A DNA stretch of 9,912 nt from contig JAJRRX010000396.1 of assembly GCA_024279075.1 (NCBI GenBank), positions 1-9,912 on the forward strand, given 5' to 3'. The notes below the pieces were generated by a model. That model saw only the letters and a program-made list of their open reading frames with translations, had not been told where the DNA came from and searched no databases. Source of the DNA: Alphaproteobacteria bacterium (GTDB taxonomy: Bacteria; Pseudomonadota; Alphaproteobacteria; Rhodobacterales; Rhodobacteraceae). This document shows positions 1-5,651 of this stretch, piece by piece. The position numbers were made by a program, and so were the translations under genes. How positions within the stretch are numbered: position 1 is the stretch's first letter; the number at the start of each line of letters is the position of its first letter.

Positions 1-1
1 A

Positions 2-52
2 GACCCTGCCTTGATAAAAGCCTTTATTGAAGCGGCGGGCGTTGTGGGCTAA
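2..52 (+). CDS. trpF: Phosphoribosylanthranilate isomerase, C-terminal end only (partial)
   Basis: Only the last 16 codons are present, reading DPALIKAFIEAAGVVG and then TAA; the rest lies before the window. The stretch resembles the final helix of phosphoribosylanthranilate isomerases, the TIM-barrel enzyme that converts N-phosphoribosylanthranilate to its deoxyribulose form in tryptophan synthesis. The call leans on context: it ends 30 bases before trpB on the same strand, and trpF-trpB is a standard alphaproteobacterial order. The fragment alone is too short to identify independently. Confidence 0.72.
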   Translation, partial: DPALIKAFIEAAGVVG

Positions 53-82
53 AGAGGGCCAAACCAGCAAGAGGCTCCCGAT

Positions 83-1300
83 ATGTCCGACACCAAAAAC
101 TCCTACATGCAAGGCCCCGACGAGCAGGGCCGCTATGGCATTCATGGCGGGCGCTTTGTATCCGAAACCCTGATGCCGCTGATTTTGGAGCTGGAAGCGC
201 AATACGAGTTTGCCAAAACCGACGATAGCTTTTGGGCCGAAATGGAGCACCTGTGGACCCACTATGTGGGGCGCCCCAGCCCGCTTTATTATGCCGAGCG
301 ATTGACCGAGCATTTTGGCGGGGCGAAGATTTACCTCAAGCGGGATGAGCTGAACCACACCGGCGCCCACAAAATCAACAACGTGCTCGGGCAAATCCTG
401 CTGGCGCGGCGTATGGGTAAAACCCGGATTATTGCCGAAACCGGCGCAGGGCAGCACGGGGTGGCGACGGCGACCGTTTGTGCGAAGTTCGGCCTTAAAT
501 GTGTGGTTTTCATGGGGAAAACCGATGTTGAACGCCAGTCGCCTAACGTGTTTCGCATGAAGCTGCTCGGGGCTGAAGTGATCCCCGTCACCGCTGGCCG
601 TGGTACGCTGAAAGACGCGATGAATGAAGCGATGCGTGATTGGGTTACAAATGTGGACGAGACGTTTTATTGCATCGGCACGGTGGCTGGCCCACACCCA
701 TACCCCGCGATGGTACGCGATTTCCAGACCATCATCGGCAAGGAAACACGCTGGCAGCTTGAGGAGCAGGAGGGCCGTTTGCCCGATAGTCTTGTGGCGT
801 GCATCGGCGGTGGCTCCAATGCCATGGGCCTGTTTCACCCGTTTTTAGATGACGAATCTGTGCGTATAATTGGCGTTGAGGCGGGGGGCCACGGGGTTGA
901 TGACCGCATGGAACACGCCGCCAGTATTTCCGGTGGTCGCCCCGGCGTGCTGCACGGCAACCGCACTTATTTGCTGCAAGACGAGGATGGCCAAATTCTG
1001 GAAGGCCACTCAATTTCGGCAGGGCTGGACTACCCCGGTATTGGGCCGGAGCATTCATGGCTGCATGATATTGGGCGGGTGGAATACGAATCCGTAACCG
1101 ATGCCGAAGCGCTGGAAGCCTTCCAAACCCTTTGCGCTACCGAGGGCATCATCCCGGCGCTGGAAAGCTCCCACGCGATTGCCCACGCGGCTAAAATCGC
1201 GCCGGACCTGCCAAAAGACCACCTAATGGTGGTGAACCTAAGCGGGCGCGGTGATAAGGATATATTTGCCGTGGCCGAGCATCTCAAGGTCAAGCTATAA
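83..1300 (+). CDS. trpB: Tryptophan synthase beta chain
   Basis: This is the PLP enzyme that condenses indole with L-serine to make L-tryptophan, normally in an alpha2-beta2 complex with TrpA in the cytoplasm. At 405 residues it has the usual TrpB length. The hallmark stretch HTGAHKINN (residues 92-100) carries the Schiff-base lysine K97. AETGAGQHGVA (118-128) contains the catalytic glutamate E119. GGGSNAMG (242-249) is the PLP-phosphate loop, and the C-terminal SGRGDKD matches the family end. The ATG at 83 has an AAGAGG Shine-Dalgarno at 69-74 and agrees with the normal TrpB N-terminus (GPDEQGRYGIHGGRFVSETL). It follows trpF by 30 bases, so the two are probably co-transcribed. The next gene is not trpA but an unrelated membrane protein, so the partner subunit must be encoded elsewhere. 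No frameshift or missing catalytic residue is seen. Confidence 0.98.
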   Translation: MSDTKNSYMQGPDEQGRYGIHGGRFVSETLMPLILELEAQYEFAKTDDSFWAEMEHLWTHYVGRPSPLYYAERLTEHFGGAKIYLKRDELNHTGAHKINNVLGQILLARRMGKTRIIAETGAGQHGVATATVCAKFGLKCVVFMGKTDVERQSPNVFRMKLLGAEVIPVTAGRGTLKDAMNEAMRDWVTNVDETFYCIGTVAGPHPYPAMVRDFQTIIGKETRWQLEEQEGRLPDSLVACIGGGSNAMGLFHPFLDDESVRIIGVEAGGHGVDDRMEHAASISGGRPGVLHGNRTYLLQDEDGQILEGHSISAGLDYPGIGPEHSWLHDIGRVEYESVTDAEALEAFQTLCATEGIIPALESSHAIAHAAKIAPDLPKDHLMVVNLSGRGDKDIFAVAEHLKVKL

Positions 1301-1384
1301 CGCCATTCCGCCCTTGTCGAAATTGCTAAAGCCTGACAGTATACCGCCTTATAGAAGCCGATAACGGCTCAAAGGAGACAGGCA

Positions 1385-2143
1385 GTGGAATCGAGGCATT
1401 TTTTGCGCCGCCTTATCGCGGCGGTGATAGATATCATCCTGCTTAGCCAGCTCGTGTTTTATATGGTTGCGCCGTTTGCAGACGGAGGCCATGTGCGGCT
1501 GAGTGGCGGCATTTACCAATCTGTTTATTGCCAGACGGTGCCACTAACCCCCGAATCGCAGAGCTTTTTTGAAGACAAAGGCGTGAGTGCGCAGAATGGC
1601 AGCCTTTGTAAAGCCTACCAGAATGGTATTTTTGCAGGGTCAACGCTTTTGGTCAGCAGCCACACCAACGATCAGGGGGATATCGCGGATGACGCGGTGA
1701 CCATTAATGTGGCGTTGGACGCGGCAGGGCAGCAAGTATCGCCTGTTTTTCCGGTTGCCTATTTGCAGCCGGTTTTGGTTTATCTGCTATTGGTGCTGCT
1801 AACGTTTTTGCTAAAAGGCCAAACAATAGGGAAAAAAATTACAAAAATTCGCGTGGTTACCGTAAATGGCGCGGCCCCTAACCTTCTGCAAGCGGGCCTG
1901 CGTGAAACACTCAAATTTGCGCCCGCGATCTTGCTGTTTTTAATCGGGGTATTCGCACCCGCCTACTCGCTGGAACAAGCGGTGCCACTGTTGCAAAAGG
2001 GCGAAAATATAGCGCTGGTGCTTGGATTTTTGGGCGCAGCAACCTTTATTTATATCCTGTGGTGGGTGGCGCCGATGCTGTGGTGGAACGGGGCGATGCC
2101 TTATGATCGGCTCGGTAAAACCAAACTCGTCCGCGCGCCTTAA
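1385..2143 (+). CDS. RDD family membrane protein
   Basis: This is an integral inner-membrane protein of 252 residues with the RDD signature. It has an N-terminal RRLIAAVIDIILL (residues 8-20, with the conserved Arg and Asp), GQTIGKKITKIRVV (145-158) after a membrane helix, and a C-terminal PYDRLGKTKLV (239-249). Likely membrane segments are near 10-31, 121-143, 176-195 and 208-235. Between the first two lies an unusually long, polar loop of about 90 residues (32-120) with two cysteines (C49, C75), probably exposed to the periplasm. The start is GTG at 1385, supported by AAAGGAGA at 1371-1378; no better ATG fits. RDD proteins have no general agreed function, although some are ion antiporters. 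The gene stands 84 bases after trpB with no obvious terminator between, so read-through from trpB is possible. Confidence 0.85.
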   Translation: MESRHFLRRLIAAVIDIILLSQLVFYMVAPFADGGHVRLSGGIYQSVYCQTVPLTPESQSFFEDKGVSAQNGSLCKAYQNGIFAGSTLLVSSHTNDQGDIADDAVTINVALDAAGQQVSPVFPVAYLQPVLVYLLLVLLTFLLKGQTIGKKITKIRVVTVNGAAPNLLQAGLRETLKFAPAILLFLIGVFAPAYSLEQAVPLLQKGENIALVLGFLGAATFIYILWWVAPMLWWNGAMPYDRLGKTKLVRAP

Positions 2144-2167
2144 GCCGTTTTCTATTGTAACCCAGCC

Positions 2168-2190
2168 AAAAAACGCTATGTAGAGCGTCT
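2168..2190 (-). terminator. Possible minus-strand terminator upstream of the DUF2158-like gene
   Basis: Read on the minus strand, ACGCT (2188-2184) pairs with AGCGT (2177-2173) around a six-base loop, extendable by a G-U and an A-T pair, and runs into a T tract from the A6 run at 2168-2173. No minus-strand gene lies close by; the nearest is the dehydratase ending at 2716. On the plus strand the same sequence is a small hairpin in the leader or promoter of the DUF2158-like gene. Confidence 0.4.
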
Positions 2191-2223
2191 GCTACTGTTG
2201 CGGCGTTGTATTGGAGAGAGAAA

Positions 2224-2652
2224 ATGGCGGATTATAAACTGGGCGATATCGTTGCCCTCACAGCGGGCTCGCCCCGCATGGCGATTGAAAGTGTTGAAGG
2301 CGATATGGTCTCAACGGTTTGGTGCAATGAAGGCACCATTCATCGCGATAGCTTTAACGCATTGTTGATCAAGAAATGGGAAGTCCGCGAAGGCGGCGGC
2401 TATAAAGGCGGCGGCGATCGTGGCGGCTACAAAGGTGGCGGCGATCGTGATCGCGGAGGCGACCGTGGCGGCTATAAAGGCGGCGACCGTGGTGGAGATC
2501 GTGGCGGCTATAAAGGCGGCGGCAAGCCTTATGGCGGAGACCGTGACGGCGGCGGCAAATCTTTTGGTGGCGGCGATGATCGTGGTGCGCCCAAAGGCAA
2601 GCCCGGCTGGGATGGCAAGCCACGCGAGAAGAAGTTCTTCCGCAAGGATTAA
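2224..2652 (+). CDS. DUF2158/YodC-like protein with a glycine-rich GGYKGG/DRGG repeat tail
   Basis: This small protein has 142 residues. Residues 3-52 (DYKLGDIVALTAGSPRMAIE and onward, with VWCNEGTIH) resemble the DUF2158/YodC family, a small beta-barrel-like domain of unknown role. Residues 57-101 are a low-complexity array in which GGYK recurs four times (tyrosines at 60, 69, 84, 96), interleaved with GGDRGG units. A basic tail, GKPREKKFFRKD, follows. Such Gly/Arg/Tyr tails are typical of disordered RNA-binding regions, so RNA or ribosome association is a reasonable inference but not shown. I chose the ATG at 2224 over the TTG at 2206 because GGAGAG at 2213-2218 lies just five bases upstream of it, while the upstream start has no such site. 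A strong terminator follows 25 bases after the stop. Confidence 0.75.
   Translation: MADYKLGDIVALTAGSPRMAIESVEGDMVSTVWCNEGTIHRDSFNALLIKKWEVREGGGYKGGGDRGGYKGGGDRDRGGDRGGYKGGDRGGDRGGYKGGGKPYGGDRDGGGKSFGGGDDRGAPKGKPGWDGKPREKKFFRKD
2392..2526 (+). repeat. In-frame tandem repeat coding GGYKGGGDRGG-type units
   Basis: Imperfect DNA repeats of about 27-45 bases, built from GGCGGCTATAAAGGCGGC and GGCGATCGTGGC modules, encode residues 57-101 of the DUF2158-like protein. All units keep frame, and synonymous differences occur (TATAAA versus TACAAA, GGAGAT versus GGCGAC). This suggests selection on the protein rather than very recent slippage. Copy number is a likely source of variation between strains. 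Confidence 0.85.
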
Positions 2653-2676
2653 GCTGGCGCTTAGTTGAGATTGATG

Positions 2677-2712
2677 ACCGCGTATTGGCTTTGCCGATGC
2701 GCGGTTTTTTTT
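2677..2712 (+). terminator. Strong Rho-independent terminator after the DUF2158-like gene
   Basis: Bases 2677-2689 pair with 2693-2705 around a TTT loop. This makes a 13-bp hairpin with two G-U wobbles and an ACCGCG/CGCGGT base, followed directly by an eight-base T run at 2705-2712. The orientation fits plus-strand transcripts from the DUF2158-like gene. There is no matching A run on the other side, so it should not end the convergent dehydratase transcript efficiently. Confidence 0.9.
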
Positions 2713-2715
2713 GTG

Positions 2716-3684
2716 TCAGGCTTTTGGCACGCCACCCGCCAGCACCTCGTTAAACCAGCCAGTATCAATATTTCCGCCTGTCAGGATAACGCCGACGGCC
2801 TTGCCTTGCAACTGATCACGCTCTTGCATCAGGGCGGCGGTGGCGGCGGCGCCGGCGCCCTCGGCCACGTTATGGGTGGTGCGGAACAGCAGGCGGGTGG
2901 CATTGGCGATTTCCAGATCGCTGACAGACACGATCCGCTCGGCCCCGGCGGCGTAAATCTCGTAGGCTTCAGCGATAGGCACCCGCACAGCCATGCCATC
3001 GGCGAAGGTGGCGGTGGGGCCGGTTGCAATGAGCTTGCCCGCCTCAAACGAGAGCTTGGCAGTTTGCGCCGTATCGGCGACCACACCCACCACTTTGGTT
3101 TTTAGCCCCAGCGCGTTGCGGGCCAGTATAGTGCCGCAAATACCCGAGCCACAGCCGATGGGCACGTAAACCGTATCTAAGTGTGGGGCAGCGGCGAGCA
3201 GTTCAAAGGCATAGGTTGCGATGCCGCGCACCAGCTCAAGGTGGAAGGGCGGCACCGGGTGCCAGCCGTCGCGTTCGGCCACGCGCATGGCTTCGTCCTT
3301 TGCCTCTTCAAAGTCATTACCAAACTCGGTGAGCTGACCACCAAAAGCTTGCATGGCAGCGTTTTTCTCAACCGAATTCCCGCGGGGCACATAGATATGT
3401 GCGGCTAAGCCCGCCGCCGTAGCCGCCCGCGCTTGGCTTTGCCCGTGATTGCCCCGCGTGGCGGTGATTATCCCGCGTGCCTCGGGGGTTTCGCGCTTCA
3501 GCCAATCGATAAAAGTGATTCCGCCGCGCACCTTAAAGGCCCCCGTTGGGCCGTGGTTTTCGTGCTTTACCCATACCTCGCAGCCAAGCTCTTGCCCGAG
3601 CATAGGCCACGCGTATTGCGGAGTGGCCGGCATATGGCGGTAAACCAATGCAGCGGCGGCTTCGATTTCAGGTTTGGTAAGCAT
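2716..3684 (-). CDS. Threonine/serine dehydratase-like PLP enzyme (fold type II)
   Basis: This 322-residue protein has the length of single-domain (catabolic or biosynthetic-core) threonine/serine dehydratases and lacks a C-terminal ACT-like regulatory domain. PTGAFKVRGG (46-55) contains the PLP lysine K51. TRGNHGQSQA (76-85) is the substrate-carboxylate loop, and LTGGNID (301-307) is the conserved C-terminal stretch near the cofactor ring. The PLP-phosphate loop reads GCGSGICG (177-184) rather than the usual run of four glycines. The likely reaction is deamination of a beta-hydroxy amino acid to a 2-oxo acid plus ammonia. Relatives with the same fold include hydroxyaspartate ammonia-lyases, racemases and the EutB dehydratase of hydroxyectoine breakdown, so the substrate is open. 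The ATG is preceded by AAAGG seven bases upstream. The gene is convergent with the DUF2158-like gene and divergent from the Hint protein gene. Confidence 0.88.
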   Translation of the reverse strand: MLTKPEIEAAAALVYRHMPATPQYAWPMLGQELGCEVWVKHENHGPTGAFKVRGGITFIDWLKRETPEARGIITATRGNHGQSQARAATAAGLAAHIYVPRGNSVEKNAAMQAFGGQLTEFGNDFEEAKDEAMRVAERDGWHPVPPFHLELVRGIATYAFELLAAAPHLDTVYVPIGCGSGICGTILARNALGLKTKVVGVVADTAQTAKLSFEAGKLIATGPTATFADGMAVRVPIAEAYEIYAAGAERIVSVSDLEIANATRLLFRTTHNVAEGAGAAATAALMQERDQLQGKAVGVILTGGNIDTGWFNEVLAGGVPKA

Positions 3685-3839
3685 TACGGGGCCTTTCTTT
3701 GCGCGAGAATCTAGCTTCGCCCAGAGGCTTTCGCAAGGCCGATGCGCGGCATACTGCGCGTTTTACGTAGCGTCACTGTGGAAAAGATGAGAATAGGCCC
3801 TATATACAAAGCATATTATAACTTTTATGGAATATTCCG
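3685..3839. promoter_or_regulatory. Divergent promoter region between the dehydratase and the LTD-Hint gene
   Basis: These 155 bases contain no credible gene. The half next to the Hint gene is AT-rich, with a candidate -10, TATTAT, at 3814-3819 but no convincing -35 at 15-18 bases upstream. The dehydratase side carries its AAAGG ribosome site. TGCGCG is repeated at 3743-3748 and 3755-3760 and is followed by TTTT; its role is unknown. Confidence 0.4.
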
Positions 3840-4868
3840 ATGGCCGCCACCGATATTAAAATCACCGAAATCATGTATGATCCGGTCAATACCCTTCCCG
3901 ACAATAATTATGAGTGGGTAGAGGTTCAGAATACTGGTTCTAGTGCGATTGCCATGAACGGGTGGAAATTGGATGACTCCGTCACTGGTGGTGCTGCCGG
4001 AACCATTCCAAATACCACGCTCAATCCGGGTGACATCGCAATTTTTTATAATAACAATATCACGGAAGCCCAGTTTATAGCGGCATTTAATCCGGCCCCC
4101 GGCACGATCCTTATCCCTGTGACCGGATGGCGGCCGCTCAATAATTCTGGCGGAGATGCGGTAAATATTTTTGATAGCACCAATGCGGTTGTAGATTCAG
4201 TCGCTTATACGGATGACGCAAGCCCGGGGCAGTCCCTTAATTATACGGCCAGTGGCATTTATGAGGGGGCAGGGGTCCCGGACCCGGGGGTTGTTTGTTT
4301 CACTGCTGGCAGTCTTATTGACACCGAGCGCGGCCCATGCCGGATTGAGGATTTGCAGATCGGCGACCGTGTGCGCACGCTGGACCACGGCTTGCAAGCC
4401 CTGCGCTGGGTTGGGCGGCGGGTGGTCTCGGCGGCAGAGCAACGGCGCTATCCGGCGCTTTGCCCTGTAGAGATCGAGCAAGGTGCGTTAGGACCACAAA
4501 CACCGCTGCGCCGCACGCGGGTTTCGCCGCAGCACCGCCTATTGGTTGCTAGCGCGGCGACTGACGCTTTGTTTGGCCAGCCGCGTATGCTCTGTTCGGC
4601 CATTTCGCTTGTGGGGCGGCGCGGCATTCGCCAGCTTCCGCCCGCAGAGGCGGTAGAATATATCCATATTCTGTTTGACCAACACGAGGTGGTTTTTGTC
4701 GATGGCCAAGCAAGTGAGAGCTTTTTCCCGAGCCAAGATGGCATAAAGGCGCTTTCGCCCCTTGCCCGCGACGAGCTTTTTACGCTATTTCCGGAGTTGG
4801 AAAGCGTGGCTTTTCCTGTCGCCTATCCGGTGATGTCCGCTTCGGAGGCTGCGCTGCTTAACCTATAA
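3840..4868 (+). CDS. Lamin-tail-domain/Hint (Hint_2) fusion protein
   Basis: This 342-residue protein has two modules. Residues about 5-135 form a lamin-tail-like beta-sandwich: KITEIMYDP, YEWVEVQNTG, GWKLDD, LNPGDIAIFY and GGDAVNIFDS follow the LTD family pattern. Residues about 151-320 are a Hedgehog/intein (Hint_2) domain. It starts at VVCFTAGSLIDT with the nucleophile-position C153, continues with GDRVRTLDHG (175-184) and SPQHRLL (229-235, with H232), and ends with HILFDQHEVVFVDGQASESF (276-295). No Sec signal peptide is visible; such proteins in Rhodobacterales are often RTX-type secreted, but no RTX repeats are seen here. By analogy the Hint part could cleave or rearrange at V152-C153; this is inferred. 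The ATG at 3840 is the first possible start after an in-frame stop at 3819 and has only a weak GGA ribosome site. The LTD half is markedly AT-richer than the Hint half. Confidence 0.88.
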   Translation: MAATDIKITEIMYDPVNTLPDNNYEWVEVQNTGSSAIAMNGWKLDDSVTGGAAGTIPNTTLNPGDIAIFYNNNITEAQFIAAFNPAPGTILIPVTGWRPLNNSGGDAVNIFDSTNAVVDSVAYTDDASPGQSLNYTASGIYEGAGVPDPGVVCFTAGSLIDTERGPCRIEDLQIGDRVRTLDHGLQALRWVGRRVVSAAEQRRYPALCPVEIEQGALGPQTPLRRTRVSPQHRLLVASAATDALFGQPRMLCSAISLVGRRGIRQLPPAEAVEYIHILFDQHEVVFVDGQASESFFPSQDGIKALSPLARDELFTLFPELESVAFPVAYPVMSASEAALLNL

Positions 4869-4877
4869 GGGCGTGCC

Positions 4878-5564
4878 ATGAACCTGTTTAGCGATTTTGC
4901 CAAGGCGCTCAGCCAGTTGTCGGACCCGAAGTTTCTGTGGATTTTGATAAAGGCCGTGGGGCTAAGTGCAGTGCTGTTTGGCGGGGCCTATTTCGGGATT
5001 ATCTGGCTGGCGGTTACGGTTTTGCCGGGGTCGATCACGCTGCCATGGCTCGGCACCATTCCTATCGGCGATTGGTTCAGCGCGGTGGCTTTTACCGGCG
5101 CGCTTGTTATGGCCGTATTTTTGATGTTTCCGGTCGCAGCGGTGTTTCTCGGGTTTTTCCTTGAGGACATAGCCGATGCGGTGGAGACGAAGTATTACCC
5201 GCACCTGCCCAAAGTGTCGCCGATGAGCTTTGGCGCGGCTATGGGCGAGGCGCTGCGGTTTTTGATGATCATGATCATTGCCAACCTCTTTGCCTTGTTC
5301 ATCTATTTCGCCTCGACCCTGTTGGCTCCGGTGATATTTTATATCGTCAATGGCTTCTTGCTTGGGCGCGAATACTTCCAGCTCGTCGCCGCGCGGCGGC
5401 TCGGGGCTAAGGCGGCGCGTAAGCTGCGCAAAGCGCACCGTTGGGAAATATGGTTTGCCGGTATTCTGATGGCTGTGCCGCTATCCATTCCGGTGGTCAA
5501 TTTGCTGGTGCCGCTGTTGGGGGTGGCCACATTCACCCACCAGTTTCATCGGCTGAATAAGTAG
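4878..5564 (+). CDS. EI24 domain (CysZ-like) integral membrane protein
   Basis: This 228-residue inner-membrane protein resembles the EI24/CysZ family, whose best-known member CysZ mediates sulfate uptake. Hydrophobic blocks lie at about 20-49, 67-95, 125-160 and 189-218. The family-typical FLLGREYFQLVAARR stretch (160-174) follows the third block, and a basic loop, AKAARKLRKAHR, follows that. Short versions like this are common in alphaproteobacteria and usually have no demonstrated substrate, so I do not call it cysZ. The ATG at 4878 is preceded by AAGGG at 4867-4871, which overlaps the TAA stop of the Hint gene (4866-4868). The nine-base gap suggests translational coupling with the upstream gene. 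No sulfate-assimilation gene is nearby. Confidence 0.82.
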   Translation: MNLFSDFAKALSQLSDPKFLWILIKAVGLSAVLFGGAYFGIIWLAVTVLPGSITLPWLGTIPIGDWFSAVAFTGALVMAVFLMFPVAAVFLGFFLEDIADAVETKYYPHLPKVSPMSFGAAMGEALRFLMIMIIANLFALFIYFASTLLAPVIFYIVNGFLLGREYFQLVAARRLGAKAARKLRKAHRWEIWFAGILMAVPLSIPVVNLLVPLLGVATFTHQFHRLNK

Positions 5565-5570
5565 CGGCTT

Positions 5571-5594
5571 AAGCGCCCCTTGGCAGGGCTTTTA
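5571..5594 (+). terminator. Weak possible terminator after the EI24 gene
   Basis: AAGC-G-CCC can pair with GGGCTT around a CTTGGCA loop, with one bulged G, and leads into TTTT at 5590-5593. It starts seven bases after the stop of the EI24 gene and is in the right orientation. The stem is short and bulged, so it is a tentative call. Confidence 0.4.
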
Positions 5595-5599
5595 GCTAC

Positions 5600-5629
5600 A
5601 AAAAAGGCCAGCCCCAAGAGGCTGGCCTT
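5600..5629 (-). terminator. Rho-independent terminator of rplY
   Basis: A perfect 10-bp stem, AAGGCCAGCC (5604-5613) with GGCTGGCCTT (5620-5629), encloses a six-base loop. On the minus strand it is followed by a T run formed by the A tract at 5600-5605. It lies 22 bases beyond the rplY stop. The plus side lacks a T run, so it works mainly for rplY. Confidence 0.9.
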
Positions 5630-5651
5630 CTGGCAGTCATGCAATAGCGCT

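Noticed and set aside
1356..1369. Hairpin AGCCG-ATAA-CGGCT between trpB and the RDD gene, considered as a terminator.
   Set aside because: The stem has only five pairs and is followed by CAAAGGAG, with no T run on either strand; at most it is a small leader hairpin next to the RDD ribosome site.
2206..2223. A TTG start six codons upstream for the DUF2158-like protein.
   Set aside because: The ATG at 2224 has a well-placed GGAGAG just upstream, which would lie inside the longer reading; MADYKLGD also fits the family start.
2392..2526. Regular DNA repeats that might suggest a CRISPR array.
   Set aside because: There are no unique spacers of constant length, the units are in frame and encode a Gly-rich tail, and no cas gene is present.
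2693..3749. A 12-base direct repeat (GCCGATGCGCGG at 2693-2704 and 3738-3749) flanking the dehydratase gene, as if it were a target-site duplication.
   Set aside because: A rough expectation is that a few identical 12-mers occur by chance in a window this size, more with GC bias. The first copy is simply one arm of a terminator. No transposase or inverted ends accompany it.
5260..5280. ATGATCATGATCAT self-complementary stretch.
   Set aside because: It encodes Met/Ile residues of a membrane helix in the EI24 protein and is explained by the codons used there.
4962..5438. A 158-codon minus-strand frame opposite the EI24 gene.
   Set aside because: Its translation is rich in Arg, His, Gln and Lys as expected for the reverse complement of a hydrophobic membrane gene, and it resembles no family.
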